64,000 bases of DNA from Flavobacteriales bacterium. GTDB lineage: Bacteria; Bacteroidota; Bacteroidia; Flavobacteriales; UBA7312. Both the position numbers and the translations under genes were made by a program. The stretch lies in NCBI GenBank assembly GCA_016779935.1, contig JADHMQ010000001.1, forward strand, positions 192,369 to 256,368, read 5' to 3'. Positions 1 to 8,780 of the stretch are shown here, piece after piece. How positions within the stretch are numbered: the first letter of the stretch is position 1; every line of letters starts with the position of its first letter. A model generated the notes under the pieces. The model was not told the origin of the DNA. It worked only from the letters and a program-made list of their open reading frames with translations, and did not search any database.

Positions 1-1320
1 TCCTTTTGAATGTTTAGCCATTTGGATTTTGTAGTATGTTTTTGAGTTTAAATCAACGAATTGAGAAGGGGTTATTGTTTCTTCAAATTCTTTTTGTTGT
101 TCAAAAATTTGCTGGAAAACTTTTGGTTTGAAAATATCTACTAATAGTGTATCTCCTTCAATATTTACGACCTCTTTTGTAATTTTAATGAATTTATCAG
201 TAGGGTAGTTTTCATCAAAATAAGATGATGCATCTTTTCTAGATGTTGCGTTTAGGTAATTTAAATAAATAGCTTCACTCATTTTGTCTGTTAGCTGAAC
301 TCCATTAACACTAACTACCGCTCCTTTAGGAGTATTTGGTTCTTTATCTAGGTAATCTGGAACATCATCATTATCTGTGTCAATAGGGCAACCAACGGCA
401 TCCACTTTAACTCTTGATGGTGTGCCTATACAAAAGTCGTCAATATCTGGAACTCCATCACCATCTTCATCTTCTCTGTCTAAGCTTTCGAAATTTACTA
501 GATAGTCGTCGTGCACTTGAGGAACGTAATCTTCTTCTTCACAGTTTTTACAGTATAAGTCATAAACTGCATGTACTGAATTAACGAAGTATTTATCTGA
601 TGAGCCATCAACAATATTATCAATATAATCAGAATTTGTATAGTGATATGCAGAACTAAAGTTTAGGTTTAATCTATCGTTTATCTTAAATTTTACTCCT
701 AAAGTGACGGGAATTTCTATTGCTGTTTGGCTATATGCCTCTGTATTTTCAGGGTTTAAAAGCCAGTCGCCTAGTAAATCAATTTCATATTCATTATTAC
801 TATCATCATTTGAGCCCTTTGAGTCAAATTTTAGATAGTTTAAACCTAGACCAATGTAGGGGGTCAGTTTATTTTGTGAACTAGATTTATTTAAATTATA
901 GTTAAATCTAAAACCAATTGAATTTAGTGTACTCTTGAAGTTTTTTGGTAAATCATCTCTGGAAATGCCATCTACTCTTACAACACCTTCTTGCATGATT
1001 AATGCTGCATCTAAATTCTCATTTAAACTAGCAGCTAAACCAATTTGAAACCCTGATTGCCCAATAAGTCCTGAATTACGTGTGTCAGAAATATCTCCTC
1101 TAAAGTTAAAATTACCAAAGCCAATATATAGTTTTGGTTCTAGTTTTTTAGGCTCATTAGGATTAGCATCAGTATCTAAAGCTTGGTTTGAAACACTGTC
1201 TTCAGAATTTTCTGAAACTCCAGATTGGTATTCAGAGGGTATATATTCTGGGTCTGGAATTTGTGCCCACGCAAGCGTAATTAAAGTACTTAAAATTGCT
1301 GTTGAAACGAATTTTTTCAT
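1..1320 (-). CDS. Outer-membrane beta-barrel protein with thrombospondin type-3-like repeats (partial)
   Basis: The reading frame is open from an ATG at 1320 to the window edge, so the C-terminus is missing. Residues 1-19 form a Sec signal peptide ending TLAWA before Q20. Alternating hydrophobic strands follow (LYIGFGNFNFRGDI, LTPYIGLGLNYLKF), as in an outer-membrane barrel. Past about residue 270 there are Asp-rich calcium-type repeats (DEDGDGVPDIDDFC, DTDNDDVPDYLD) like the thrombospondin type-3 linkers of Bacteroidota OmpA-like proteins. The last visible residues (SKTYYKIQMAKHSKG) resemble the start of a SPOR or other peptidoglycan-binding domain; this is a guess. It probably links outer membrane and cell wall. 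Confidence 0.75.
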   Translation of the reverse strand, partial: MKKFVSTAILSTLITLAWAQIPDPEYIPSEYQSGVSENSEDSVSNQALDTDANPNEPKKLEPKLYIGFGNFNFRGDISDTRNSGLIGQSGFQIGLAASLNENLDAALIMQEGVVRVDGISRDDLPKNFKSTLNSIGFRFNYNLNKSSSQNKLTPYIGLGLNYLKFDSKGSNDDSNNEYEIDLLGDWLLNPENTEAYSQTAIEIPVTLGVKFKINDRLNLNFSSAYHYTNSDYIDNIVDGSSDKYFVNSVHAVYDLYCKNCEEEDYVPQVHDDYLVNFESLDREDEDGDGVPDIDDFCIGTPSRVKVDAVGCPIDTDNDDVPDYLDKEPNTPKGAVVSVNGVQLTDKMSEAIYLNYLNATSRKDASSYFDENYPTDKFIKITKEVVNIEGDTLLVDIFKPKVFQQIFEQQKEFEETITPSQFVDLNSKTYYKIQMAKHSKG

Positions 1321-1375
1321 CTAAATTCTTATTAGTTGTGATCGTCTGTAAAACTAAGAAAATTTCTATTATGAA

Positions 1376-2077
1376 CTAGAAGTTTGGCTTCAGCAAATAT
1401 TTAAAATAAAAGTTGTCAATACATTCAACGGCTTCATCAGCTGTGTCTACTAGATTAAAAAGGTCTAAATCTTCTGGGCTAATATTTTGTTCTTTTGCTA
1501 GCATTACTTCTCTTATCCAGTCAATTAATCCACTCCAATATTTTTTTCCGACCAAAACAATTGGAAAAGGAGCTATCTTTTTTGTTTGTATCAGCGTAAT
1601 AGCTTCGAAAAGTTCATCTAAGGTTCCAACACCACCAGGCATTACAACAAAACCTTGTGCGTACTTTACAAACATCACTTTTCTCACAAAAAAGTAGTCG
1701 AAGTTAATGAGTTTGTCGTTATCTATGAAGCTGTTTGCCTCTTGTTCGAATGGAAGGTCAATGTTTAATCCAACAGATTTTCCAGCACCTTGTTTTGCGC
1801 CTTTATTACCAGCTTCCATAATACCAAAACCACCACCGGTTATTACTCCATATCCTTTTTTTGTTAATTTTTCAGCTATTTCTTCAGCTTGTTTATAGTA
1901 AGGATTTTCCGGCTTAGTACGTGCTGAACCAAAAATTGACACACAAGGTCCAATTTTTGATAGTGTTTCAAATGCCTTAACAAACTCAGCCATTATTTTA
2001 AAAATTTGCCAAGAATCATTTGTCTTAATTTCGTTCCAACTTTTTAATTTAAACGCTTTTTCAATTTTTTTCTTCAT
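1376..2077 (-). CDS. LOG family protein (TIGR00730-type Rossmann-fold nucleotide hydrolase)
   Basis: A 233-residue Rossmann-fold protein with the LOG-family signature PGGVGTLDELFE (about residue 147) and an upstream GGGFGIMEAGNKGA nucleotide-binding segment. Family members cleave the N-glycosidic bond of nucleoside 5'-monophosphates (cytokinin riboside phosphate or, in bacteria, AMP-like substrates); the substrate here cannot be read from sequence. It ends in an aromatic-rich tail. It lies 12 bases downstream of uvrA on the same strand and probably shares its transcript. The family assignment is firm, the physiological role is not. Confidence 0.88.
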   Translation of the reverse strand: MKKKIEKAFKLKSWNEIKTNDSWQIFKIMAEFVKAFETLSKIGPCVSIFGSARTKPENPYYKQAEEIAEKLTKKGYGVITGGGFGIMEAGNKGAKQGAGKSVGLNIDLPFEQEANSFIDNDKLINFDYFFVRKVMFVKYAQGFVVMPGGVGTLDELFEAITLIQTKKIAPFPIVLVGKKYWSGLIDWIREVMLAKEQNISPEDLDLFNLVDTADEAVECIDNFYFKYLLKPNF

Positions 2078-2089
2078 GTTTTATATGTG

Positions 2090-4915
2090 TTAGTTTATTA
2101 ATTCATCTTTAAGAAAAGGTGCCGTATGCCCTTTTGTTGATTGTATAAGTTCTTCAGGTGTTCCTGTATTTATTACATTGCCACCATTTTTACCACCATC
2201 AGGGCCAATTTCAATTATGTGGTCAGTCATTTTTATAACATCAAGATTGTGTTCTATAACGACCACTGTATTTCCTTTATTTACTATTTTTTCTATTACT
2301 TGAAGAAGTACGTTTACATCTTCAAAATGAAGTCCTGTTGTGGGTTCATCAAGAATGTAAAATGTATTTCCAGTACTTTTCTTTGCCAATTCACTAGCTA
2401 GTTTTACTCTTTGGGATTCACCACCTGAAAGAGTAGTGGATTGTTGTCCGAGTTTTACATAGCCCAATCCAACATCTACTAAAGCACTTATTTGTCGTTT
2501 AATTTTCGGATGATTATCAAAAAATTCTAAGGCTTGGTTGAGAGTCATTTCTAGAACGTCTGAAATAGATTTTCCTTTATATCTTATTTCTAAGGTTTCT
2601 TTGTTGTAGCGTTTACCATTGCAGCTTTCACAATTGACATATACATCAGGCAAGAAATTCATTTCAATAGTTTTTACGCCAGCACCTTTGCAGTCTTCAC
2701 ATCTGCCACCACTTACATTGAATGAAAATCGACCAACTTTATACCCTCTTGCTTTTGATTCTGGGTGATTAGTATAAAGGGCTCTTATCTCTGAAAATAC
2801 ACCAGAATATGTAGCGGGGTTTGAACGAGGTGTTCGCCCAATAGGCGACTGGTCAACTTCAATGACTTTATCAATGTGTTCTAGTCCACTTATAGAATCA
2901 TATTCAAGAGGTTTTTTTACACTATTATAAAAATACTGATTGAGAATAGGATATAGTGTTTCATTTACTAATGTGCTTTTTCCACTACCAGAAACGCCTA
3001 TTACTCCTATAAATTTAGCTAGTGGGAAGTCAACATTAATGTTTTTGAGATTGTTTCCTCTTGCTCCTTTTATTGATAGTTTTTTGCCATTACCACTTCT
3101 TCGTTTAGAGTTTGGCTGAATCGATTGTACTCCTGTTAGATAGTCTATTGTTAAAGAACCTTTAGAAAGAAACTCTTTGATATTTCCTTGAGCAATAATT
3201 TCCCCACCATGAATTCCTGCGCCAGGTCCAATATCAATAATGTGGTCAGCGGATAGAATCATATCCTTATCATGTTCTACCACAATGATTGAATTACCAA
3301 TATCTCGTAGTTTCTTTAAAGATTGAATGAGTTTATGATTATCCCTTTGGTGTAATCCAATGCTTGGTTCATCTAAAATGTAGAGAACATCTGTTAACTG
3401 AGAACCTATTTGTGTAGCTAGTCGAATTCTTTGGCTCTCACCACCTGAAATGCTTCTTGATGAACGGTTTAAAGAAAGATAATTTAGACCAACGTCTATT
3501 AGAAACTGTATTCGCTTGCTTAATTCTTTGATAATTTCGTTACCAATTATTTTTTGTTTTTCATTGAGTTTGCTCTCTAGACTATCAATCCATTTTTTTA
3601 GTTCAATGATATCCATCTCAGCGACTTCAGAGATGTTTTTCTCATCTATTTTGAAAAATAATGATTCCGTTTTTAATCGAGAACCATTGCATTTTTTACA
3701 TTCTTTTTTAATCATGAATTCACTTGCCCAACGTCTTAATTTTGTGGATGATGAGTTCTTGAATTGGTCTTCAATGAAATTGATAATCCCTTCAAAGTTA
3801 ATTTTATACGATTTGCTAAGTCCAGCTTCTTTTAGTTCAACATCAAATGTTTCATTTGATCCATATAGAATAGCGTCCATCCCTTTTTTAGGAATATCTT
3901 TTATTGGTGTGGATAAAGTGAAATTGTATTTTCTTCCAATAGTTTCAATCTGACCAGTAATCCATGTATTAGCATTCTTGGCAATGGGAGTTAGGCCACC
4001 ATTATTGATGCTTAGATTTTCATTAATGATTTTACTTTTATCAATAACTGACTTAACGCCTAAGCCGTTACATTTTGAGCATGCCCCTTTCGGAGAATTA
4101 AATGAAAAACTGTTTGGTTCTGGTTGTGCATAAGAAATGCCTGTTTTGGAACACATTAAGTGACGACTGAAATAACGTTCATTACCACTTTCAATATTAA
4201 GAGTCATTATCAATCCATCTCCGTACTTCATAGCGGTTTCTATGGATTGTTTTAAGCGTTTTTCATTTTCTTTTTTGATGATAAGCTTATCGATAACAAT
4301 TTCAATATCGTGAGTTTTAAAACGATCAAGCTTCATTCCGGGTGTTATTTCGGTTAGCTCACCATCGACTCTTACTTTCAAAAAACCTTGTCTGGCAGTT
4401 TGCTCAAAAAGTTCCCTATAATGTCCTTTTCTTGAAATAACAACAGGGGCAAGGATAATGGTTTTCTCTTGACTTAGTTCATTTGTAATGATGTCATTAA
4501 TTTCATCATTGGTGTAAGAAACCATTTTTTCACCAGTATTGTAAGAATATGCATCAGATGCTCTTGCGAAAAGTAATCTTAAAAAGTCATAAATTTCAGT
4601 AATTGTTCCTACTGTAGAGCGTGGGTTTTTATTAGTCGTTTTTTGTTCAATAGAAATAACAGGGGAGAGACCACTGATTTTATCGACATCGGGACGTTCT
4701 AAACCGCCAAGAAATTGTCTAGCATAAGCGGTAAACGTTTCAATATACCTTCTTTGACCTTCAGCATAAATAGTATCAAAAGCAAGTGATGATTTTCCGC
4801 TGCCACTCAAGCCTGTAATGACTACCAATTCATTTCTAGGAATAGTAATGTCAATATTTTTAAGGTTATGCTCCTTCGCTCCAAATATTTGAAGTGTTTC
4901 TTTACTTTTACTCAT
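2090..4915 (-). CDS. uvrA: Excinuclease ABC subunit UvrA
   Basis: Damage-recognition ATPase of nucleotide excision repair, 941 residues, the normal length. It carries two ABC ATPase modules: Walker A motifs GLSGSGKSS (residues 35-43) and GVSGSGKST (about 645), and signatures [12 protein letters not shown] and [12 protein letters not shown]. Cysteine pairs CKKCNGSR and CEDCKGAG...[10 protein letters not shown] are present. The first zinc module has [10 protein letters not shown], but its expected N-terminal CXXC partner is only MCSKTG. UvrA loads UvrB, encoded separately at 15.7-17.6 kb. Its first 8 bases overlap the end of the upstream lytic transglycosylase gene, which suggests translational coupling. 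Confidence 0.97.
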   Translation of the reverse strand: MSKSKETLQIFGAKEHNLKNIDITIPRNELVVITGLSGSGKSSLAFDTIYAEGQRRYIETFTAYARQFLGGLERPDVDKISGLSPVISIEQKTTNKNPRSTVGTITEIYDFLRLLFARASDAYSYNTGEKMVSYTNDEINDIITNELSQEKTIILAPVVISRKGHYRELFEQTARQGFLKVRVDGELTEITPGMKLDRFKTHDIEIVIDKLIIKKENEKRLKQSIETAMKYGDGLIMTLNIESGNERYFSRHLMCSKTGISYAQPEPNSFSFNSPKGACSKCNGLGVKSVIDKSKIINENLSINNGGLTPIAKNANTWITGQIETIGRKYNFTLSTPIKDIPKKGMDAILYGSNETFDVELKEAGLSKSYKINFEGIINFIEDQFKNSSSTKLRRWASEFMIKKECKKCNGSRLKTESLFFKIDEKNISEVAEMDIIELKKWIDSLESKLNEKQKIIGNEIIKELSKRIQFLIDVGLNYLSLNRSSRSISGGESQRIRLATQIGSQLTDVLYILDEPSIGLHQRDNHKLIQSLKKLRDIGNSIIVVEHDKDMILSADHIIDIGPGAGIHGGEIIAQGNIKEFLSKGSLTIDYLTGVQSIQPNSKRRSGNGKKLSIKGARGNNLKNINVDFPLAKFIGVIGVSGSGKSTLVNETLYPILNQYFYNSVKKPLEYDSISGLEHIDKVIEVDQSPIGRTPRSNPATYSGVFSEIRALYTNHPESKARGYKVGRFSFNVSGGRCEDCKGAGVKTIEMNFLPDVYVNCESCNGKRYNKETLEIRYKGKSISDVLEMTLNQALEFFDNHPKIKRQISALVDVGLGYVKLGQQSTTLSGGESQRVKLASELAKKSTGNTFYILDEPTTGLHFEDVNVLLQVIEKIVNKGNTVVVIEHNLDVIKMTDHIIEIGPDGGKNGGNVINTGTPEELIQSTKGHTAPFLKDELIN

Positions 4916-5879
4916 CTAAAGGGTTACTTTCTGAACTTGTTTTCTGATTGTTTAAATTGTAAGCCCCGCTTAAGGGAATCTTAATATCATAAACTTTTCT
5001 AGAGGCATTGGTTAAGTAACTTTGCCTTAACCAAGGGTTATGAATTTTCAAAATTTTATAATTTAAACCTAAGTTATTTGAAAAGTCTGCCCAACTACCA
5101 ACGCTTGAATCTACTTTTACAGTATATGTTGGTATATTTTTATAGAGGTCTTCATTTCTAAATTGAAAGCCATATTTTTTTGGGTTTTCAATAATTTCTT
5201 TGATGGCTAAAATTCTAAATACATATCTAGAAGTTTCATCATTTAACAATAAATTATAATAACCCTCACATTTTTGTCTGTCGAGTTGCTTTTGAAGTCC
5301 TGACCTACCCATATTGTAGGCAGCTGCAGCTAAGGTCCAACTCCCAAATTTTTTTTTGGCAGAAGATAAAAAATCACAGGCAGCTAATGTGGATTTTTCT
5401 AGGTGATAACGTTCATCAATTTCTGAATTCACCTCCAGTCCGAATTCTGTAGCCGTTGATTTCATGATTTGCCAAAATCCTTTTGCACCGGCTGGTGAGG
5501 TTACGTTTTCTAAGCCACTTTCTATTAATGCCAAATATTTAAAATCATCAGGAATATTGTTTTCTTTAAGAATAGGCTCAATTATAGGAAAGTATTTAGC
5601 AGCTCTTTTGTGTAGTAGCAAGGTGTTGGATTGCCAATAAGTATTTTTTAGAAGTTCTTTATCATACCTTTCCCAAATATCAGGATTTTCTATTGGTGCT
5701 CTTTCGTTCGCAAAATAAAGATTGTTTACAGGTTTTGGTAGGGCAAAAATTGAGTACTTTTCTTTGAGATTCTCAAGAATTGATAAATTATCTGCATGCT
5801 CTTTTGATGAAAAGGTAAAAAGAGAGAGAATAAGTACAGACACTAGAACTATTGAACTGAAAGTGATGTATTTTTTCAT
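4908..5879 (-). CDS. Lytic transglycosylase, SLT/MltD type
   Basis: A secreted peptidoglycan lytic transglycosylase of 323 residues. An N-terminal hydrophobic segment (about 5-24) serves as a signal peptide or anchor. The SLT domain shows the catalytic glutamate in LALIESGLENV (Glu120), followed by SPAGAKGFWQIM and the AAAYNMGRSGL motif. The C-terminal part (from about 250) contains TYTVKVDSSVGSWADFSNNLGL and looks LysM-like, which would bind glycan strands. It cleaves murein between MurNAc and GlcNAc during wall turnover. It sits directly between rfbC (adjacent, no gap) and uvrA (8-base overlap), so the three form one minus-strand operon. Confidence 0.9.
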   Translation of the reverse strand: MKKYITFSSIVLVSVLILSLFTFSSKEHADNLSILENLKEKYSIFALPKPVNNLYFANERAPIENPDIWERYDKELLKNTYWQSNTLLLHKRAAKYFPIIEPILKENNIPDDFKYLALIESGLENVTSPAGAKGFWQIMKSTATEFGLEVNSEIDERYHLEKSTLAACDFLSSAKKKFGSWTLAAAAYNMGRSGLQKQLDRQKCEGYYNLLLNDETSRYVFRILAIKEIIENPKKYGFQFRNEDLYKNIPTYTVKVDSSVGSWADFSNNLGLNYKILKIHNPWLRQSYLTNASRKVYDIKIPLSGAYNLNNQKTSSESNPLDE

Positions 5880-6422
5880 TTAGAAAGGGCTTTTAAAATG
5901 TTTAAAGTTTTGGGCTAGTTGGTCTTTTTCAGAAACAATAGGAGAAGAAACATTCCAATCTATATTTAAGTCCTCGTCGTTCCATAAAATTGATCCTTCA
6001 GACTCTTTGGAGTAAGGGCCAGTGCATTTGTAACTAAAAATCGTATTATCTTCAAGTGTTAGAAAGCCATGGGCAAAACCAGGGGGTATCCAAAACTGTA
6101 AATTATTTTCTCCACTAAGCAGGATACTTTTGTATTGTCCGTAAGTTGGTGAGTTTTTACGAATATCTACAGCAACATCTAACACACTTCCTTGAATGAC
6201 TCGAACTAATTTTCCTTGTTCAAAGGGTGGGTTTTGAAAGTGTAATCCTCTTAACACGTCTTTGTGTGACATGGATTGGTTATCCTGAACGAAAGTAACA
6301 GTAGGTACTTCAGTATCAAATTTGTACTTATTGAAGCTTTCAAAAAAATAGCCTCTGTTGTCACCAAATACAGTTGGTTCAATAGTTAGTAATCCTTGAA
6401 TATGACATTTTGTAATTTCCAT
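5880..6422 (-). CDS. rfbC: dTDP-4-dehydrorhamnose 3,5-epimerase
   Basis: A 180-residue cupin-fold epimerase that converts dTDP-4-keto-6-deoxyglucose to dTDP-4-keto-L-rhamnose for surface polysaccharides. Family hallmarks are DNRGYFFESFNKYKF near the N-terminus, the catalytic histidine in VLRGLHFQNPP (His61), VLDVAVDIRKNSPTYG, WIPPGFAHGF and the YKCTGPY tyrosine segment. Length is normal. No other rhamnose genes (rfbA, B, D) lie in the window, so the pathway is split. It is first in the operon with the transglycosylase and uvrA, and has a good Bacteroidota-type promoter 27 bases upstream. Confidence 0.95.
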   Translation of the reverse strand: MEITKCHIQGLLTIEPTVFGDNRGYFFESFNKYKFDTEVPTVTFVQDNQSMSHKDVLRGLHFQNPPFEQGKLVRVIQGSVLDVAVDIRKNSPTYGQYKSILLSGENNLQFWIPPGFAHGFLTLEDNTIFSYKCTGPYSKESEGSILWNDEDLNIDWNVSSPIVSEKDQLAQNFKHFKSPF

Positions 6423-6448
6423 AGAGTTAAATCTAAGGGTTAAAGATA

Positions 6449-6456
6449 CAAAACTA
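6449..6456 (-). promoter_or_regulatory. -7 element TAnnTTTG for rfbC
   Basis: Reads TAGTTTTG on the minus strand, 27 bases before the rfbC start. It matches the Bacteroidota primary-sigma -7 consensus TAnnTTTG. It is arranged back to back with the FKBP promoter at 6493-6500. Confidence 0.6.
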
Positions 6457-6492
6457 CAAGCAGAAATTACTCTAAACTATCTATATTTAAAG

Positions 6493-6500
6493 TATATTTG
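6493..6500 (+). promoter_or_regulatory. -7 element TAnnTTTG for the FKBP gene
   Basis: Reads TATATTTG, a full match to the Bacteroidota -7 consensus, 19 bases before the ATG at 6520. The leader would be short. No clear -33 TTTG was seen. Confidence 0.65.
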
Positions 6501-6519
6501 CCCCTCAAAATTAACTACG

Positions 6520-7182
6520 ATGAAGAATATATTTTTATCCCTTATTGTGCTATTGGGATTTTCAAGTATTAATGCACAAAATTTAAATACCGAGATGGAA
6601 AAAGTAAGTTATAGTTTGGGTGTAAACGTAGCCAAAAGCGTTAAAAACCAAGGTCTAGAAAGCATTGATGCAGATGCAATTGCTAAGGCTTTTAAAGATG
6701 TTTTTGAAGGTAATACATTAGAAATTTCTGAAGAAGAAGCTAATATTGTTCTCCAAGACTATTTTGGAAAACTAGCTAATGCACAACAAAAGGCTAATGT
6801 TGAAGCTGGTCAGAAATTCTTAGATGAAAACGCTAAGAGAGAAGGAGTAGTTACTACTTCAACTGGTTTACAGTACGAAGTTCTTCAAGAAGGTAGTGGA
6901 GACTCTCCTAAAGAAACAGACAATGTAACTGTACATTACCATGGAACATTAATTGATGGTACTGTTTTTGACAGTTCTGTTGACAGAGGTCAGCCGGCTA
7001 CATTCCCAGTAAATGGTGTTATTCCAGGATGGGTTGAAGCATTACAGTTAATGAACCCGGGCGCTAAGTACAAATTATTCATTCCTTCTAACCTAGCTTA
7101 TGGTGAAAGAGGTGCAGGTGGAGCTATTGGACCAAATGCTACTTTGGTATTCGAAGTTGAATTAATTTCAATTGGTGGATAG
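6520..7182 (+). CDS. Secreted FKBP-type peptidyl-prolyl isomerase
   Basis: A 220-residue periplasmic foldase. Residues 1-19 are a signal peptide (cleavage after SINA). An N-terminal helical dimerisation region (about 25-105, with MEKVSYSLGVNVAKSV) precedes an FKBP domain (about 125-219) with VTVHYHGTLIDGTVFDSS, GVIPGWVEALQLM, FIPSNLAYGERGAG and VFEVELISI, as in FkpA/Mip proteins. It catalyses cis-trans isomerisation of prolyl bonds in exported proteins. A paralogue at 37605-38279 has a nearly identical FKBP domain but a lipoprotein-type N-terminus. It is a single-gene unit with its own promoter and a strong terminator. Confidence 0.95.
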   Translation: MKNIFLSLIVLLGFSSINAQNLNTEMEKVSYSLGVNVAKSVKNQGLESIDADAIAKAFKDVFEGNTLEISEEEANIVLQDYFGKLANAQQKANVEAGQKFLDENAKREGVVTTSTGLQYEVLQEGSGDSPKETDNVTVHYHGTLIDGTVFDSSVDRGQPATFPVNGVIPGWVEALQLMNPGAKYKLFIPSNLAYGERGAGGAIGPNATLVFEVELISIGG

Positions 7183-7203
7183 TTTACTAACACAACAGTA
7201 AAT

Positions 7204-7233
7204 AAAAAAGCCCCGCATTTGCGGGGCTTTTTT
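7204..7233. terminator. Bidirectional intrinsic terminator between the FKBP gene and lpdA
   Basis: A perfect GC-rich stem (GCCCCGC / GCGGGGC, loop ATTT) is flanked by six A on the left and six T on the right. It therefore terminates both convergent genes. Confidence 0.92.
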
Positions 7234-7254
7234 ATTGTTTTAAGTATGTGTAAA

Positions 7255-8643
7255 TTACATATGTATCACTTCGCCGTATGCTGCAGCAACAGCTTCCATT
7301 ACCGCTTCACTCATAGTTGGGTGAGGGTGGACTGCTTTTAAGATTTCGTGACCTGTTGTTTCTAATTTACGAGCTACAACAGCTTCTGCAATCATTTCAG
7401 TTACATTGTATCCAATCATGTGGCAACCTAACCACTCGCCGTATTTTGCATCGAAAATAACTTTTACAAAACCGTCTTTGTGCCCAGCTGCAGATGCTTT
7501 ACCTGAGGCAGAGAATGGAAATTTACCAACCTTTACATCATAACCAGCTTCTTTGGCAGCTTTTTCAGTATACCCAACGGATGATATTTCAGGTGAACAA
7601 TACGTACACCCTGGAATGTTTCCGTAGTCCAAAGGCTCTGGATTATGACCAGCTATTTTTTCTACACAAATAATTCCTTCAGCAGAAGCTACGTGAGCTA
7701 ATGCTTGAGTAGGCAATACATCACCGATAGCGAAGTATCCAGGGATATTTGTTTGGTAGTAATCATTCACAAGAATTCTTCCTTTGTCAGTAACGATACC
7801 AACTTCTTCTAGTCCAATGTTTTCAATATTAGCAGTAATACCAACTGCTGAAAGAACCACATCGCATTCAATTGTTTCTTCGCCTTTTTTAGTCTTAACG
7901 CTAACAACACATCCTTTTCCTGAAGTAACAACACTTTCTACTGAAGAATTAGTCATTACTTTAATACCAGCTTTCTTGAATGTACGAGCGAGTTGTTTTG
8001 AAACGTCTTCATCTTCAACAGGAACGATATTAGGCATGTACTCAACTACTGTTACGTCAACACCCATTGCATTATAGAAGTATGCAAATTCTACGCCGAT
8101 AGCACCTGAGCCAACTACTACTAATTTAGATGGTTTTTTCTCTAATGTCATCGCTTTTCTATAGCCGATAATTTTCTTACCGTCTTGTGGAAGGTTTGGT
8201 AGTTCTCGTGAACGAGCACCTGTAGCAATGATGATATTTGAAGCACTGTATTCTGTTGTTTTACCATCAGCATCAACTACATCAATCTTCTTGCCAGCTT
8301 TTACGGTAGCGGTACCCATTATGACTTCAATTTTATTCTTTTTCATTAAGAAGTCAATACCTTTACTCATACCGTCTGCAACATCTCTGGAGCGAGACAC
8401 TACATTATTGAAATCTGCTTCAGCACCTTTTACTGAAATTCCGAAATCTTCAGCATGGTTTATGTATTCAAATACTTGAGCAGATTTTAAGAGTGCTTTT
8501 GTTGGGATACATCCCCAATTTAAGCATACACCTCCTAAAGATTCTTTTTCAACAATAGCGGTTTTTAATCCTAATTGTGAAGCACGAATGGCAGTAACGT
8601 ATCCGCCAGGTCCACTTCCTATAACAATGACATCAAAATTCAT
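7255..8643 (-). CDS. lpdA: Dihydrolipoyl dehydrogenase (E3)
   Basis: The E3 flavoprotein of the pyruvate and 2-oxoglutarate dehydrogenase complexes, 462 residues from the chosen start. It has an N-terminal FAD motif VIVIGSGPGGYVTAIRA, the redox disulfide GGVCLNWGCIPTKAL (Cys40, Cys45), a central NAD-binding VVVGSGAIGVEFAYF, and the C-terminal HPHPTMSEAVMEA with the His-Glu pair. The ATG at 8643 is preferred over an in-frame GTG at 8670. The former gives the usual MNFDVIVIG beginning, and a -7 promoter element overlaps the GTG codon, so the GTG should lie upstream of the transcript. It is apparently monocistronic. Confidence 0.96.
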   Translation of the reverse strand: MNFDVIVIGSGPGGYVTAIRASQLGLKTAIVEKESLGGVCLNWGCIPTKALLKSAQVFEYINHAEDFGISVKGAEADFNNVVSRSRDVADGMSKGIDFLMKKNKIEVIMGTATVKAGKKIDVVDADGKTTEYSASNIIIATGARSRELPNLPQDGKKIIGYRKAMTLEKKPSKLVVVGSGAIGVEFAYFYNAMGVDVTVVEYMPNIVPVEDEDVSKQLARTFKKAGIKVMTNSSVESVVTSGKGCVVSVKTKKGEETIECDVVLSAVGITANIENIGLEEVGIVTDKGRILVNDYYQTNIPGYFAIGDVLPTQALAHVASAEGIICVEKIAGHNPEPLDYGNIPGCTYCSPEISSVGYTEKAAKEAGYDVKVGKFPFSASGKASAAGHKDGFVKVIFDAKYGEWLGCHMIGYNVTEMIAEAVVARKLETTGHEILKAVHPHPTMSEAVMEAVAAAYGEVIHM

Positions 8644-8669
8644 ATTTTTCTTTTGTTTAAAATCGACCA

Positions 8670-8677
8670 CAAATCTA
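8670..8677 (-). promoter_or_regulatory. -7 element TAnnTTTG for lpdA
   Basis: Reads TAGATTTG on the minus strand, 26 bases before the ATG at 8643. Its position argues against the upstream GTG start at 8670. Confidence 0.6.
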
Positions 8678-8721
8678 ATAAATTCTGTAACAGAAAACGA
8701 AGTAATTTATCAATACTTATA

Positions 8722-8742
8722 TTAACAATACTCAATTGTTAA
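8722..8742. repeat. Perfect inverted repeat between mnmE and lpdA
   Basis: TTAACAAT / ATTGTTAA with a 5-base spacer (ACTCA). It lies about 45 bases upstream of the lpdA -7 element and 39 bases past the mnmE stop. No T-tract follows, so a regulator operator is as likely as a weak terminator. Confidence 0.4.
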
Positions 8743-8780
8743 ACTCCTCATTTTATATTAAAAGTTTAGTAAAGGATTGA

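Noticed and set aside
1082-1324. 80-residue plus-strand ORF
   Set aside because: It lies wholly inside the antisense of the barrel-protein gene, has no promoter and no family features.
8644-8670. GTG start for lpdA at 8670
   Set aside because: A -7 promoter element overlaps the codon, and the protein would gain a non-homologous MVDFKQKKN extension.
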